Of a stretch of 64,000 bases of DNA, positions 1-10,130 are shown piece after piece (the first letter of the stretch is position 1; each line of letters starts with the position of its first letter). The stretch is from Alphaproteobacteria bacterium. Its GTDB lineage: Bacteria; Pseudomonadota; Alphaproteobacteria; Pelagibacterales; Pelagibacteraceae. The stretch lies in NCBI GenBank assembly GCA_016870175.1, contig VGCG01000002.1, forward strand, positions 1 through 64,000, written 5' to 3'. The position numbers and the translations under genes were made by a program. The notes under the pieces are model-generated. The model was not told the origin of the DNA. It saw only the letters and a program-made list of their open reading frames with translations, and made no database searches.

Positions 1-303
1 GACTCAGCAGTTAAACAAAATCAAATGAATGTTTTAGGAGCCTGGTCAAATTTTCAAACTAACATTAGTTTATTGAATTCTTTCAAATCTCAAGTTAAAG
101 CAGCAGAGATTGCAACCGAGGGAATAGTAGCAGAATACAATAGTGACTCTGGTAGAACTAATTTAGAGGTAATTCAGTCTAATTCCCTATTGCTTAATGC
201 GAAAATTTCTTTAGCAAATTCGGAGAGAAATTATATTCTTTCACAATTTAATGTCTTAAAATCAATAGGTCTGCTTAACGGTGATTATTTAAAAATTAGA
301 TAA
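1..303 (+). CDS. tolC: TolC-family outer membrane efflux protein, C-terminal end (partial)
   Basis: The reading frame is open from the first base to the stop at 301-303, so the gene begins upstream of the window and only about 100 residues are seen. The segment is helical and polar, with text typical of the last coiled-coil hairpin of TolC/OprM-type proteins: an Asn/Ser/Leu-rich helix followed by an SERNYILSQFNVLKSIGLL stretch, which resembles the family's usual 'a.y.yl.a...L..a.G.L' ending. TolC proteins form the outer membrane exit duct of type I secretion and RND efflux systems. The assignment rests on this C-terminal pattern only; the partner pump or secreted substrate is not visible. Confidence 0.7.
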   Translation, partial: DSAVKQNQMNVLGAWSNFQTNISLLNSFKSQVKAAEIATEGIVAEYNSDSGRTNLEVIQSNSLLLNAKISLANSERNYILSQFNVLKSIGLLNGDYLKIR

Positions 304-408
304 TTCATAGGTTTTAGCTTAAACAAAATTAATCTTGCCAATGAGAACAAAATGTGTACATTGAATTTATGATTCGAGACTTAAAAAAAATTAAAATAAA
401 GGCCAAAA

Positions 409-1524
409 ATGACAAAAAGTAGCTTAAAAGTAGTGAAATCCACTAAAGACCAAGAAATAGATATTAAAGAAAAACAAAAAGCATTAGACGCAGCAATTAG
501 TCAAATCACAGAAAATTTTGGAAAAGGTTCAGTTATGAAGCTTGGCCAAAAAAGAGCGATGGATATAGAGTCCATATCTACCGGATCTTTAAGTCTTGAT
601 TTAGCTTTAGGTATAGGTGGATTGCCAAAAGGAAGAATTATTGAAATTTATGGCCCTGAGTCGTCAGGAAAAACAACTCTCGCATTGCAAGTGATTGCTG
701 AGTCTCAAAAACTAGGTGGAGTTTGTGCGTTTGTAGATGCTGAGCATGCTTTAGATCCAGTTTATGCAAAAAATTTGGGTGTAAACACTGATGAGCTATT
801 AATCTCTCAGCCAGATACAGGTGAACAAGCTTTAGAAATAGCTGATACTTTAGTAAAATCAGGTTCAATTTCAGTAATAGTTATTGATTCAGTTGCAGCA
901 TTAACACCGAGAGCAGAAATAGAAGGTGAGATGGGAGATCATCATGTTGGATTACAATCTAGACTAATGAGTCAGGCTTTAAGAAAATTAACAAGTTCAA
1001 TATCAAACACCAATACTATGATGATTTTTATTAATCAAATCAGAATGAAAATTGGAATAATGTTTGGTAGTCCCGAAACTACATCGGGTGGAAATGCATT
1101 AAAATTTTATTCATCAGTTAGAATGGATATAAGAAGAATTGGTGCAATTAAAAATGGGGAAGAAATTGTTGGAAATACCACCAGAGTTAAAATAGTTAAA
1201 AACAAAGTAGCACCGCCATTTAAAGTTGTTGAATTTGATTTAATGTACGGGAAAGGTATTAGCAAAACAGGTGAGTTAGTTGACCTTGGAGCTAAAAATG
1301 AAATTATTGAAAAGTCTGGTGCTTGGTATGCTTATAAAGGTGAAAAAATTGGCCAAGGAAAAGAAAACACCAAAATTTTCTTAGAACAAAACCATAAGAT
1401 TGCTGATGAAATTGAAAAAGCAATTAGACAAAAAGTAGGAGAGGTTGCAAAAAAAATTGAAGCAAACTCAATCGATCCAGAAAAAATTATTAAAAATCAA
1501 AAAGAGGATTTAAAAGCAGAATAA
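409..1524 (+). CDS. recA: Recombinase RecA
   Basis: RecA is the DNA-strand-exchange ATPase of homologous recombination and repair. The protein is 371 aa. It has the Walker A motif GPESSGKTT at residues 82-90, the [10 protein letters not shown] Walker B strand near residue 160, and the [15 protein letters not shown]2-loop region used for DNA contact. The first 20 or so residues form a Lys-rich extension before the core begins at [11 protein letters not shown]. The C-terminal tail is acidic and Lys-rich as usual. It is transcribed alone, with a good intrinsic terminator about 55 bp downstream. The ATG follows a weak AAAGG ribosome site. No convincing SOS operator was found upstream. Confidence 0.98.
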   Translation: MTKSSLKVVKSTKDQEIDIKEKQKALDAAISQITENFGKGSVMKLGQKRAMDIESISTGSLSLDLALGIGGLPKGRIIEIYGPESSGKTTLALQVIAESQKLGGVCAFVDAEHALDPVYAKNLGVNTDELLISQPDTGEQALEIADTLVKSGSISVIVIDSVAALTPRAEIEGEMGDHHVGLQSRLMSQALRKLTSSISNTNTMMIFINQIRMKIGIMFGSPETTSGGNALKFYSSVRMDIRRIGAIKNGEEIVGNTTRVKIVKNKVAPPFKVVEFDLMYGKGISKTGELVDLGAKNEIIEKSGAWYAYKGEKIGQGKENTKIFLEQNHKIADEIEKAIRQKVGEVAKKIEANSIDPEKIIKNQKEDLKAE

Positions 1525-1580
1525 ATAGAGGGATAGTTCTTTTTAAAAAAAATTAATTAACAAGTCATCTTTAAATTCTA

Positions 1581-1607
1581 AAAGGCGCTTAATTAAAGCG
1601 CCTTTTT
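1581..1607 (+). terminator. Intrinsic terminator after recA
   Basis: A perfect 10-bp stem (aaaggcgctt at 1581-1590 and aagcgccttt at 1596-1605) encloses a 5-nt loop and runs into a T tract. It lies between the recA stop and alaS and is unusually GC-rich for this AT-rich region. Confidence 0.9.
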
Positions 1608-1655
1608 CTCCTACTGTTATCTAGACATAAAATAAAAAAGCTGTATTTTAAAATA

Positions 1656-4322
1656 ATGGCTGACAAAACCTTAAATGAAATACGAAATAAATTTCTAAGT
1701 TATTTTGAAAAAAAGGATCATAAAATTATACAATCTAGTAATTTAGTTCCAAACAACGATCCAACTTTAATGTTTGCTAATTCAGGAATGGTACAATTTA
1801 AAAACGTATTTACCGGGCTAGAAAAAAGAAGTTATGAAAGAGCAACAACCTCGCAAAAATGTGTTAGAGCAGGAGGAAAGCATAATGACCTTGAAAATGT
1901 AGGTTACACTCCGAGACATCATACTTTTTTTGAAATGCTCGGAAATTTTTCATTCGGAGATTACTTTAAAGAAGAAGCTATTAATTATGCTTGGGATTTA
2001 ATTACGAAAGATTTTGGTATTGATAAAACTCGACTGTATATAACAGTGTTTGATCAAGATGATGAGGCATTCAACTGTTGGAAGAAAATTACAAGTTTTA
2101 GTGATGATAAAATTATAAGAATTTCATCAACAGACAATTTTTGGTCAATGGGAGAAACTGGACCTTGTGGTCCTTGTTCAGAAATTTTTTATGATCATGG
2201 TGAACATCTTAAAGGTGGCTTACCAGGGTCTAAAGATGGAGATGGAAATCGATTTATTGAAATTTGGAATTTGGTATTTATGCAGTACGAGCAAGTTTCT
2301 AAAGAAAAAAGGATAAACCTTCCCAAACCTTCAGTAGATACCGGCATGGGATTAGAGAGAATTTCAGCTTTACTTCAGGGAACTCATGATAATTATGAAA
2401 TAGATCACTTTAAAAAATTAATTCAATCGATTTCAGAAATAATTAAAAAAAAACCCGATCAGACAAACTTATCTAGTTTTAGAGTAATTGCTGATCATTT
2501 AAGAGCATGCTCTTTTTTAATTGCTGAGGGCGTTTTACCATCTAACGAAGGTAGAGGCTATGTACTTAGAAGAATTATGAGAAGAGGGATGAGGCACTCC
2601 CATTTATTGGGTGCTAGGAAACCTGTTTTTTATAATGTCTTTAAAACATTACAGTCAGAGATGTCCCAAAGTTATCCAGAACTTAATAGAGCAGAGGCGC
2701 TAATAAAAGAAACATTAAAAATGGAAGAAGAAAAATTTTTAGTTTTACTTGATCGAGGTATTAAAATTTTGAATGAAGAAATAAATAAGATTGATAAAGT
2801 TTTGCCAGGAGATGTTGCTTTCAAACTATATGACACTTATGGATTTCCTTTAGATTTAACTGAGGATATTTTAAAAAATAAATCATTAAAAATAGATACA
2901 ATAAAATTTCAATCATTAATGAAGAATAGTAGAGAACTTGCCAAAAAAAATTGGAAAGGTTCTGGGGACTCTGCAGTTGAGGATATTTGGTTTTCAATTA
3001 GAGATCAGTTGGGTCCAACTGAATTTTTAGGATACGAAACAAATCAAGCCGAAGGTTTAGTACTATCATTATTAAAAAATAATAAAGAAGTTGATATTTT
3101 AAATCAAGATGAAGAGGGCATGATTATTACAAACCAAACTCCATTTTATGGAGAGTCAGGAGGACAGGTTGGTGATACAGGAGTAATTACCAATAATAAT
3201 TTTATATTTGAGGTCAGTGATGTTAAAAAAAAACTAGGAGATTTATTTGTTCACTTAGGAAAAGTAACTAAAGGATCAATAAAATTAAAGCAAAACGTTG
3301 AGATGAAAATAAATATCGAAAGAAGAAATAATACTAGAGCATATCACTCTGCCACTCATTTACTACATGAGTCCTTAAGAAGAGTATTGGGTTCACATGT
3401 AATTCAAAAGGGGTCCTCTGTAGAGCCTAACAAATTAAGATTTGATTTTAGTCACATGAAACCAATCTCTGAGAATGAAATAAATGCTATTGAAAATTTT
3501 GTTAATTCAGTAGTTAAAAAAAAAACAGAAGTAAAAACAAGAATTATGACACCGACCGAAGCTGTTAAAAATGGGGCTTTGGCTTTGTTTGGAGAGAAGT
3601 ACGGAGAAGAAGTTAGAGTATTATCTATGGGAGAGGACAATGGTAGTTATTTTTCAACCGAGCTTTGTGGTGGAACACATGTTAAAAATACTGGCGACAT
3701 AGGAAAATTTAAAATAATTAGTCAATCTTCGGTTGCTGCCGGTGTTAGAAGAATAGAGGCCTTGCGAGATAAACAGTTAGATGAGTATCTCAAAAATAAA
3801 GAAAAATTATTAGACATATCCAATGATAAAAATGATGAGTTAATTAGAAAATTATCTTCAGAGATTATAAAGTTAGGTGGAAAACCTAATTTGGAACAAG
3901 AGGATCAAAAAACATTGATTAAAAATTTATCTAAGCAATTAGAAATTTTATCAATCAATCAGGTTATAAATGATAAATCTAAAAATATTATAAAAGATGA
4001 ATTGATTAATGGAGTAAAGCTGAGATTTCAAAAAGTTGTAGATCTACCATTTAAAGAATTAAGAAATCTTGTAGATAAAGGAAAAAAAGAGTTAGTTGAA
4101 GGTGTGATTATAGTTTTTGCAATTCAAGATGGCAAAGTAGGAATTGCTGTTGGGATTACAGATAAATTAACTGAATTATATGATGCTGTTAAATTTGTCA
4201 AAGTTGGTTCTGAGATCATAGGTGGTAAAGGGGGCGGAGGTAGAAAAGATTTTGCCCAAGCTGGTGGTCAGGATCAAACTAAAATTGAAGAGGCTTTTAA
4301 AAAATTAAAATCTTTTATTTAG
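1656..4322 (+). CDS. alaS: Alanine--tRNA ligase
   Basis: This enzyme charges tRNA-Ala in the cytoplasm and edits mischarged Ser/Gly. At 888 aa it has the full bacterial length. The class II catalytic domain starts at the N-terminus ([28 protein letters not shown]). The editing domain carries the zinc site HSATH at 564-568 and CGGTH at 671-675. The C-Ala domain ends with the Gly-rich [16 protein letters not shown] segment. The 3' end overlaps the convergent icd gene by 18 bp, so there is no intergenic terminator between them. The start ATG is supported by the family N-terminus ([17 protein letters not shown]). Confidence 0.98.
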   Translation: MADKTLNEIRNKFLSYFEKKDHKIIQSSNLVPNNDPTLMFANSGMVQFKNVFTGLEKRSYERATTSQKCVRAGGKHNDLENVGYTPRHHTFFEMLGNFSFGDYFKEEAINYAWDLITKDFGIDKTRLYITVFDQDDEAFNCWKKITSFSDDKIIRISSTDNFWSMGETGPCGPCSEIFYDHGEHLKGGLPGSKDGDGNRFIEIWNLVFMQYEQVSKEKRINLPKPSVDTGMGLERISALLQGTHDNYEIDHFKKLIQSISEIIKKKPDQTNLSSFRVIADHLRACSFLIAEGVLPSNEGRGYVLRRIMRRGMRHSHLLGARKPVFYNVFKTLQSEMSQSYPELNRAEALIKETLKMEEEKFLVLLDRGIKILNEEINKIDKVLPGDVAFKLYDTYGFPLDLTEDILKNKSLKIDTIKFQSLMKNSRELAKKNWKGSGDSAVEDIWFSIRDQLGPTEFLGYETNQAEGLVLSLLKNNKEVDILNQDEEGMIITNQTPFYGESGGQVGDTGVITNNNFIFEVSDVKKKLGDLFVHLGKVTKGSIKLKQNVEMKINIERRNNTRAYHSATHLLHESLRRVLGSHVIQKGSSVEPNKLRFDFSHMKPISENEINAIENFVNSVVKKKTEVKTRIMTPTEAVKNGALALFGEKYGEEVRVLSMGEDNGSYFSTELCGGTHVKNTGDIGKFKIISQSSVAAGVRRIEALRDKQLDEYLKNKEKLLDISNDKNDELIRKLSSEIIKLGGKPNLEQEDQKTLIKNLSKQLEILSINQVINDKSKNIIKDELINGVKLRFQKVVDLPFKELRNLVDKGKKELVEGVIIVFAIQDGKVGIAVGITDKLTELYDAVKFVKVGSEIIGGKGGGGRKDFAQAGGQDQTKIEEAFKKLKSFI

Positions 4323-5528
4323 TCTCTTTTTTAGATTTCCGTCAATTTCATCAAGAAACTGAGCAGTGTTTAAGTATTTACTTGAGGGTCCAATTAATAT
4401 TGCAAGATCTTTTGTCATCAATCCATTTTCAACGCATTCAATACAAATTTTTTCCAGTGTATTGGAAAAAGTTATGAGGTCACTATTTCCGTCAAGCTTA
4501 CCTCTATGTTCCAAGCCTCTTGTCCAGGCAAATATGGAGGCAATAGGATTTGTCGAGGTTTCTTTGCCTTGAAGATACATTCTATAATGCCTAGTAACTG
4601 TTCCATGCGCTGCCTCTGCTTCCATGATTTTTCCATCCGGGGTTAACAAAGTGCTAGTCATTAAACCTAAAGAGCCATAGCCTTGAGCCATTGTATCAGA
4701 TTGCACATCACCGTCGTAATTTTTACAAGCCCAAATGTATTTTCCACTCCATTTCATTGCACAAGCTACCATATCATCAATTAATCTATGTTCGTAGGTT
4801 ATATTATTTTGATTAAATTTTTCTTTGAATTCTTTTTCAAATACATCTTGAAAAATATCTTTAAATCTTCCATCGTATTGTTTTAAAATTGTATTTTTAG
4901 TCGACAAATATACTGGCCATTTTTTTATCAGCCCGTAACTGAAACAAGACCTTGCAAAATCCTCAATAGATTTATCAAGGTTATACATGGATAACGCTAC
5001 ACCAGGTCCAGTAAAATTAAATACATCATGTTTTATTTCATTTTTACCATCCTCAGAGGTCCATTTAATTTCTAATTTTCCTTTGCCAGGTACTTTAAAA
5101 TCTGTTGCTCTATATTGATCACCAAATGCATGCCTTCCAATAACAACAGGATCAGTCCATGACGGAACAAGTTTAGGAATATTTTTACAAATAATAGGTT
5201 CTCTAAAAACCGTACCACCAATAATATTTCTTATAGTACCATTAGGTGATCTCCACATTTTTTTTAAATTAAATTCTTTAACTCGAGTTTCATCAGCTGT
5301 AATCGTTGCACATTTAATTCCAACACCAATTTTTTTTATTGCATTAGCAGAGTCTATTGTAATTTGATCATTAGTATTATCTCTACTTTTCATTCCCAAA
5401 TCATAGTAGTTAATTCCAATATCAATATAAGGAAGAATTAATTTTTGTTTAATAAATGACCATATAATTCTCGTCATCTCATCGCCATCAAGCTCAACAA
5501 TTTGGTTTTTAACGCTAATTTTGCTCAT
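4305..5528 (-). CDS. icd: NADP-dependent isocitrate dehydrogenase
   Basis: It catalyses oxidative decarboxylation of isocitrate to 2-oxoglutarate in the TCA cycle. The 407-aa sequence is of the homodimeric, eukaryote-like (type II) NADP-IDH class rather than the E. coli type: it starts [13 protein letters not shown] and contains [33 protein letters not shown] and [14 protein letters not shown], with the substrate-binding Ser/Asn/Arg residues in SPNGTIRN. Mg-binding Asp residues lie in [12 protein letters not shown] and [14 protein letters not shown]. The gene converges on alaS and overlaps it by 18 bp. It starts 77 bp from the divergent psd gene, so a promoter must lie in 5529-5605. Confidence 0.96.
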   Translation of the reverse strand: MSKISVKNQIVELDGDEMTRIIWSFIKQKLILPYIDIGINYYDLGMKSRDNTNDQITIDSANAIKKIGVGIKCATITADETRVKEFNLKKMWRSPNGTIRNIIGGTVFREPIICKNIPKLVPSWTDPVVIGRHAFGDQYRATDFKVPGKGKLEIKWTSEDGKNEIKHDVFNFTGPGVALSMYNLDKSIEDFARSCFSYGLIKKWPVYLSTKNTILKQYDGRFKDIFQDVFEKEFKEKFNQNNITYEHRLIDDMVACAMKWSGKYIWACKNYDGDVQSDTMAQGYGSLGLMTSTLLTPDGKIMEAEAAHGTVTRHYRMYLQGKETSTNPIASIFAWTRGLEHRGKLDGNSDLITFSNTLEKICIECVENGLMTKDLAILIGPSSKYLNTAQFLDEIDGNLKKRLNKRF

Positions 5529-5605
5529 TATTGTAAAATATACCTTAGTAATTGAATTTTTCTATTTTATATACATATTAATGAAAAATCATCAATTAAT
5601 AGAAT

Positions 5606-6253
5606 ATGTTTAATAAAATTTTTCCAAAAACTCATATCGAAGGATATAAGTTTTTAATCATTTCAATTTTTTTAACAATTATTTTTTTTACAATTAATGG
5701 ATTTTTGGGTTTTATTGGAACAATAATAACAATTTGGATTTATTATTTTTTTAGAGATCCTGAGAGAGTTATTATTGGTGATGACAATTATTTAGTTAGT
5801 CCTGCAGACGGTGAGGTTATAAAAGTTGAGGAAACAGATGGTCCAAAAGAACTTGGTTTAGAAAATAAAAGATTTAAAAAAATAAGTATTTTTATGAATA
5901 TATTTGATTGTCATGTTAATCGAACCCCATGCTCGGGAAAAGTTGAGGAAATTTTATACAAACCTGGAAAATTTTTAAATGCTTCTTTTGACAAAGCCAG
6001 CGAAGATAACGAGAGAAATTATTATAAAATTAAAGATTTGGATGGAAATCAAATTATTCTAGTTCAAATAGCTGGATTGATAGCCAGAAGAATTGTATGC
6101 GAAACCATGAAAGATCAACAGTTAAATCAAGGAGACAGGATTGGTATGATAAGATTTGGAAGTAGAGCCGATGTTTACTACGAAAATTATGATACTTTGA
6201 TAAAAGTTGGTCAAAAAGCAATTTCAGGTGAAACATTGTTAGCAAAAAAATAA
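5606..6253 (+). CDS. psd: Phosphatidylserine decarboxylase proenzyme
   Basis: The enzyme decarboxylates phosphatidylserine to phosphatidylethanolamine at the inner membrane. The 215-aa length and the FGSR cleavage motif mark the short alphaproteobacterial class. Self-cleavage would occur between Gly185 and Ser186, giving a pyruvoyl group. Two hydrophobic segments (about residues 14-50) form the N-terminal anchor, followed by LVSPADGEV and FMNIFDCHVNRTPCSG, both family signatures. The pssA gene starts 2 nt after its stop, so the two last steps of PE synthesis are co-transcribed. Confidence 0.96.
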   Translation: MFNKIFPKTHIEGYKFLIISIFLTIIFFTINGFLGFIGTIITIWIYYFFRDPERVIIGDDNYLVSPADGEVIKVEETDGPKELGLENKRFKKISIFMNIFDCHVNRTPCSGKVEEILYKPGKFLNASFDKASEDNERNYYKIKDLDGNQIILVQIAGLIARRIVCETMKDQQLNQGDRIGMIRFGSRADVYYENYDTLIKVGQKAISGETLLAKK

Positions 6254-6255
6254 AT

Positions 6256-7062
6256 ATGCAACAGTTTAAAAATAATCTTAAAATAGTTTCAGATAAGAAA
6301 AATGCTAGAGTGATTTTACCTAATATGTTGACTTTAGTGGGTGTATGCATTGGATTGACATCGATAAAATTTGCATTAGATGGAAAATTTGAATTTGCAA
6401 TTATTGCGATAATTTTTGCAGCAATTATCGATGGCTTAGATGGTAGAATTGCAAGATTAATTAAAGCAACCTCAAAAGTTGGAAAAGAATTAGACTCTTT
6501 AACCGATATGATTAGCTTCGGAGTCGCTCCAGCATTTATTATGTATTTTTGGAAATTATATACTTTTGGAAAATTTGGTTGGTTATTATGTTTGGTTTAT
6601 GTAATTTGTGTAGCATTAAGATTAGCTAGATTTAATATTAACTCTAATCAAGAACCTGCTTGGAAAGATAATTTTTTTGAAGGTGTTCCATCTCCCGCAG
6701 GTAGTATATTAGTTTTAACACCATTAATCATAAGTATAAGCAACTTCAACTACATTAATTTAAATTATGATATGATTGTACCTATATTTTTCGTCTTAAC
6801 ATCATTACTTTTAATAAGCAAATTTCCGACTTATTCTTTTAAAAAAATTGTTATTCAAAGAAAAACAACTATTTTTTTATTATTTAGTATAATTTTATTT
6901 TTTGGATTATTGTTAATATATCCGTTTAACGTTGTATCAGTTAGTGCTTTAATATATTTGTGCCTACTTCCGATCAGTTATATTCATTTTCAAAATATTA
7001 AAAAAATAAATGAAAATCAAAATATTCAAGATGAAGATGACAGTCTTGAAGATGAGTTATAA
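6256..7062 (+). CDS. pssA: CDP-diacylglycerol--serine O-phosphatidyltransferase
   Basis: It makes phosphatidylserine from CDP-diacylglycerol and serine, feeding the upstream psd product. The CDP-alcohol phosphotransferase motif DG-x2-AR-x8-G-x3-D-x3-D is perfect at residues 62-84. The protein is 268 aa with about eight hydrophobic segments, as expected for this integral membrane family. The C-terminal 25 residues are acidic and polar. Its last base is the first base of the next gene (TAATG overlap), pointing to translational coupling. Confidence 0.96.
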   Translation: MQQFKNNLKIVSDKKNARVILPNMLTLVGVCIGLTSIKFALDGKFEFAIIAIIFAAIIDGLDGRIARLIKATSKVGKELDSLTDMISFGVAPAFIMYFWKLYTFGKFGWLLCLVYVICVALRLARFNINSNQEPAWKDNFFEGVPSPAGSILVLTPLIISISNFNYINLNYDMIVPIFFVLTSLLLISKFPTYSFKKIVIQRKTTIFLLFSIILFFGLLLIYPFNVVSVSALIYLCLLPISYIHFQNIKKINENQNIQDEDDSLEDEL

Positions 7063-7973
7063 TGAAAAAAAACGTCATTGTTTCTCTCGCAGACTCAAAT
7101 TACTTTCCTTTATTAGATGAATTAATCCATTCGATTAAGAGATTTAAAGAAAGTGAGAATATTGCAATTTGCATTTTAGATGCAGGATTAACTGATGAAC
7201 AAAAAAGAAAATTAGCTCCTAAAATTGATGAAATAAAATTAGCCGAATGGGATATTCAAGTTTCAGAATATAAAATTAAAGGAAGAGATTGGTTGAAGAG
7301 CCAAATATCTAGAGCTTTTTTGCCAAAATACTTCCCAAATTATGAAAAATATTTATGGATCGATAGCGATGCGTGGGTAAATAATTGGGAGTGTATTGAA
7401 TTATATTTTAAAGCTTGTAATCAAGGTAAACTAGGTATTACCCAAACAATAAGTCCAGGTTACAAAATAACTTCAAAAGTCACTTGGATTTTTAGAAAAC
7501 TTGCTGTTATTAAATCACAAAACTTTAAACATGCTATAAAATCCAAAATAAATTTACAAAAAGCAAGAAAATTAGCTTTTGCACCACATATAAATATAGG
7601 TGTTTTCTCTTTAGAAAAAGAATCAATAATTTGGAAATCTTGGCAAGAAAATTTAAAACAAACATTAAAGTCTGGTGATATTTTTGGCTCAGAGCAATTA
7701 GCCATGAACATGTCAGTTTATGTTGATAACGTTGAGACTGAATTTTTACCATTAAATTGTAATTGGCTTACTAGTAATTTATTGCCAAAATTTGATGAAG
7801 AGAATAATATTTTTGTTGAACCCTATTTGCCTAATTATAAAATAGGTATTTTGCATCTTGCAGCTGGCATATGGAAAGATAATCAAGATATGAGACTAAA
7901 TAAAGATATTAAAGTTGAGATAGTCACACTTCAAGGGAAAAAATTAATGAAAAGCCTGAGATTTAATAATTAA
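7062..7973 (+). CDS. Putative glycosyltransferase (GT8-like)
   Basis: The 303-aa protein begins with a Rossmann-like strand (NVIVSLADSNYFPLLDELIHS) and has a DxD-type motif in YLWIDSDAWVNNWE near residue 105, as in GT-A glycosyltransferases that bind a nucleotide sugar through a metal. A later GSEQLAMNM segment and a final GILHLAAG motif resemble the GT8 (LgtC/glycogenin-like) C-terminal metal-binding His region. The acceptor and sugar are unknown. It lies inside the phospholipid operon, directly coupled to pssA and rlmE, so a lipid or envelope acceptor is a reasonable inference. There is no signal peptide or membrane segment. Confidence 0.6.
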   Translation: MKKNVIVSLADSNYFPLLDELIHSIKRFKESENIAICILDAGLTDEQKRKLAPKIDEIKLAEWDIQVSEYKIKGRDWLKSQISRAFLPKYFPNYEKYLWIDSDAWVNNWECIELYFKACNQGKLGITQTISPGYKITSKVTWIFRKLAVIKSQNFKHAIKSKINLQKARKLAFAPHINIGVFSLEKESIIWKSWQENLKQTLKSGDIFGSEQLAMNMSVYVDNVETEFLPLNCNWLTSNLLPKFDEENNIFVEPYLPNYKIGILHLAAGIWKDNQDMRLNKDIKVEIVTLQGKKLMKSLRFNN

Positions 7974-8585
7974 TTGAAAAAAAATAAAATTTCTAAAGCC
8001 TGGATAAATAAACAACGTAGAGATATTTATGTAAGAAAATCAAAAATTGACGGATATAGAGCAAGATCAGTCTATAAATTAATAGAAATTGATCAAAAAT
8101 TTAAAATTTTTAAAAATGGCATGGTTGTAATTGACCTAGGTGCTGCTCCTGGAAGCTGGTCACAATATTTATCAAAGATTATTAAAAGTGGAAAAATAAT
8201 TTCAATAGATCTAAAAGCAATGGATCCAATTAATAATACCATTCAAATTCAAGGTGATTTTACAGATTTACAAGTGCAAAAAAAGATTAGTGATATTTTG
8301 GTAAAAAAATCAGACGTAATTATTTCAGATATGGCAGTAAATACAACGGGAATTAAAAATATAGACTCTATCCAAACTGGTGAATTGTGTATAAAAGCAA
8401 TGGTTTTTTCTGGCAATAATTTGTCCCAAAATGGTTTTTTTATTTCTAAAATTTTTATGGGAGGTTCTGTGAATGAAATTATTTTATTAGGAAAAAAAAT
8501 TTTTAAGGAAGTTAAGGTTTTTAAACCAAAATCTAGCCGAAAAGAGTCAAAAGAAAGTTTTATAATTTGTAAAAAGTTAAGATAA
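7974..8585 (+). CDS. rlmE: 23S rRNA (uridine-2'-O-)-methyltransferase RlmE
   Basis: RlmE/FtsJ methylates U2552 (E. coli numbering) in the 23S rRNA A loop late in 50S assembly. The 203-aa sequence has RARSVYKLIEIDQKF, the SAM-binding DLGAAPGSWSQYL motif and the DMAVNTTG motif containing the catalytic Asp; the conserved K-D-K-E set appears complete (Lys in KSKIDGYRARS, Asp in DMAVN, Lys in KIFMGG, Glu in ESF). The start is TTG, immediately after the upstream stop (taaTTG); no ATG lies nearby and the family N-terminus begins at this point. Confidence 0.93.
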   Translation: MKKNKISKAWINKQRRDIYVRKSKIDGYRARSVYKLIEIDQKFKIFKNGMVVIDLGAAPGSWSQYLSKIIKSGKIISIDLKAMDPINNTIQIQGDFTDLQVQKKISDILVKKSDVIISDMAVNTTGIKNIDSIQTGELCIKAMVFSGNNLSQNGFFISKIFMGGSVNEIILLGKKIFKEVKVFKPKSSRKESKESFIICKKLR

Positions 8586-8622
8586 ATTATTTAAAATTTA
8601 ATTAAATTGTATATAAATTATT

Positions 8623-9699
8623 ATGACTCGTATTAAAGAAGCCCTTACCTTTGATGATGTAACACTTGTACCAAGATATTCTGAAATTTTACCCTCAGAA
8701 GTTAATACTGAGATATCTTTAACAAATTCATTAAAACTTAAAATTCCGGTTTTGTCTTCTGCGATGGATACCATAACTGAAAGTAAAATGGCCATAGGCA
8801 TAGCTAAAGTTGGTGGTATGGGAATAATTCATAGAAATTTAGACATTAAAAAGCAAATTAATGAAATTAAAAAAGTAAAAAAACACAAATTATTAGTTGG
8901 CGCCGCTGTTGGAGCAGGACCAAACGAATTTAAAAGATCAGAAGCAATAATAAAAGAGGGTGTTGATATGATAGTGGTAGATACAGCACACGGACATAGT
9001 AAGAAAGTTGCTGAAATAATAAAATTTATAAAAAAAATAAATATTAAAAAAATTGCTTTATGTGCTGGTAATATTGCAACTGCAGAAGCAGCAAAATTTT
9101 TAGTTAATTTAGGCGTAGATATTGTGAAAGTTGGAATAGGACCAGGATCAATATGCACGACGAGACTTGTAGCTGGCATCGGAGTTCCTCAATTAAGTGC
9201 TATTTTATCTGTAAGAAAAGGATTAAAGAATAAAAATATTAAAATAATATCTGATGGCGGTATTAAATATTCAGGAGATCTTACAAAAGCTTTTGCAGCG
9301 GGCGCTGATGCAGTTATGATTGGATCATTATTTGCTGGTACAGATGAAGCACCCGGAAAATTAATCAAAATGAATGGAAAACTTTATAAAAATTTTAGAG
9401 GAATGGGCTCGATAGGTGCGATGAATAAGGGCTCTGCCGATAGATACTTTCAGTCGTCTCAAAAAGATTTTTCAAAATATGTTCCTGAAGGAGTTGAGGG
9501 ATTTGCTAAATATAAAGGAGATGTTGGAAGCATTATTTATAAATTAGTTGGTGGTCTTAAATCCTCAATGGGATATCTTGGTTCTAAGGATGTTTATAAT
9601 TTGAGAAATAAAGCTAATTTCGTTAAAATTACTAAAGCAGGATTTTATGAGAGTATGGTTCATAATGTTGATGTAATTAAAGGTGAGGACAAATATTAA
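8623..9699 (+). CDS. guaB: IMP dehydrogenase lacking CBS domains
   Basis: It oxidises IMP to XMP with NAD, the committed step to GMP; guaA lies two genes downstream. The 358-aa protein has the catalytic loop GPGSICTTR with Cys178 and the flap dyad Arg274-Tyr275 in SADRYFQ, which marks it as IMP dehydrogenase rather than GMP reductase. Most bacterial IMPDHs are about 490 aa and carry a tandem CBS (Bateman) regulatory domain after the first 90 residues. Here the barrel continues directly ([20 protein letters not shown] then LLVGAAVG), so the domain is absent. The gene ends in TAATG, coupled to the next gene. Confidence 0.92.
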   Translation: MTRIKEALTFDDVTLVPRYSEILPSEVNTEISLTNSLKLKIPVLSSAMDTITESKMAIGIAKVGGMGIIHRNLDIKKQINEIKKVKKHKLLVGAAVGAGPNEFKRSEAIIKEGVDMIVVDTAHGHSKKVAEIIKFIKKINIKKIALCAGNIATAEAAKFLVNLGVDIVKVGIGPGSICTTRLVAGIGVPQLSAILSVRKGLKNKNIKIISDGGIKYSGDLTKAFAAGADAVMIGSLFAGTDEAPGKLIKMNGKLYKNFRGMGSIGAMNKGSADRYFQSSQKDFSKYVPEGVEGFAKYKGDVGSIIYKLVGGLKSSMGYLGSKDVYNLRNKANFVKITKAGFYESMVHNVDVIKGEDKY

Positions 9700-10130
9700 T
9701 GAATAAAAAACTTAAGTTATTTTTTTTGATTATTTTATTTTTTTCTTTTTTAAATCCAGCCTTATCTCAAGAAAATTTTTTTAATGAAGCAGTCAAAATG
9801 TATGAAAATAAAAAATATGAGGACGCAAAATTTATGTTCGAGAGAAATATAGTATTTAATCCAAAAGATGCAAATTCTTATCTATATTTAGCTAAGATTT
9901 ACAATCATGAGGAAAATCAAATTAAAGAAGAAAAAAATCTTAACACAACCTTATTAATTGAACCTGATAATGAGGAAGCACTTTTAATGCTCATTAAAAT
10001 ATCTTTAGAAAAATCTAATTATGAAAAAGTTAATGAACTTTCTCAAATCTTTGTTCAAGTTTGTAAAAATTTATGCAATGAAAATAAAACAGTTCAGGAC
10101 TCACTAAAAAATATACAACCAAAACCATGA
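9699..10130 (+). CDS. Exported TPR-repeat protein
   Basis: The 143-aa protein has a signal peptide (Lys-rich start, hydrophobic core, likely cleavage after ALS near residue 23). Two to three tetratricopeptide-like repeats follow ([55 protein letters not shown]). It probably acts in the periplasm as a protein-interaction module. It is wedged between guaB and guaA with overlaps on both sides, which says only that it is co-transcribed. No specific function is recognised. Confidence 0.7.
   Translation: MNKKLKLFFLIILFFSFLNPALSQENFFNEAVKMYENKKYEDAKFMFERNIVFNPKDANSYLYLAKIYNHEENQIKEEKNLNTTLLIEPDNEEALLMLIKISLEKSNYEKVNELSQIFVQVCKNLCNENKTVQDSLKNIQPKP

Noticed and set aside
345-359. A GAAC-N7-GTAC sequence upstream of recA, similar to the alphaproteobacterial SOS box GAAC-N7-GAAC.
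   Set aside because: The second half-site has a mismatch and no supporting repeat or LexA context is visible; too weak to call an operator.
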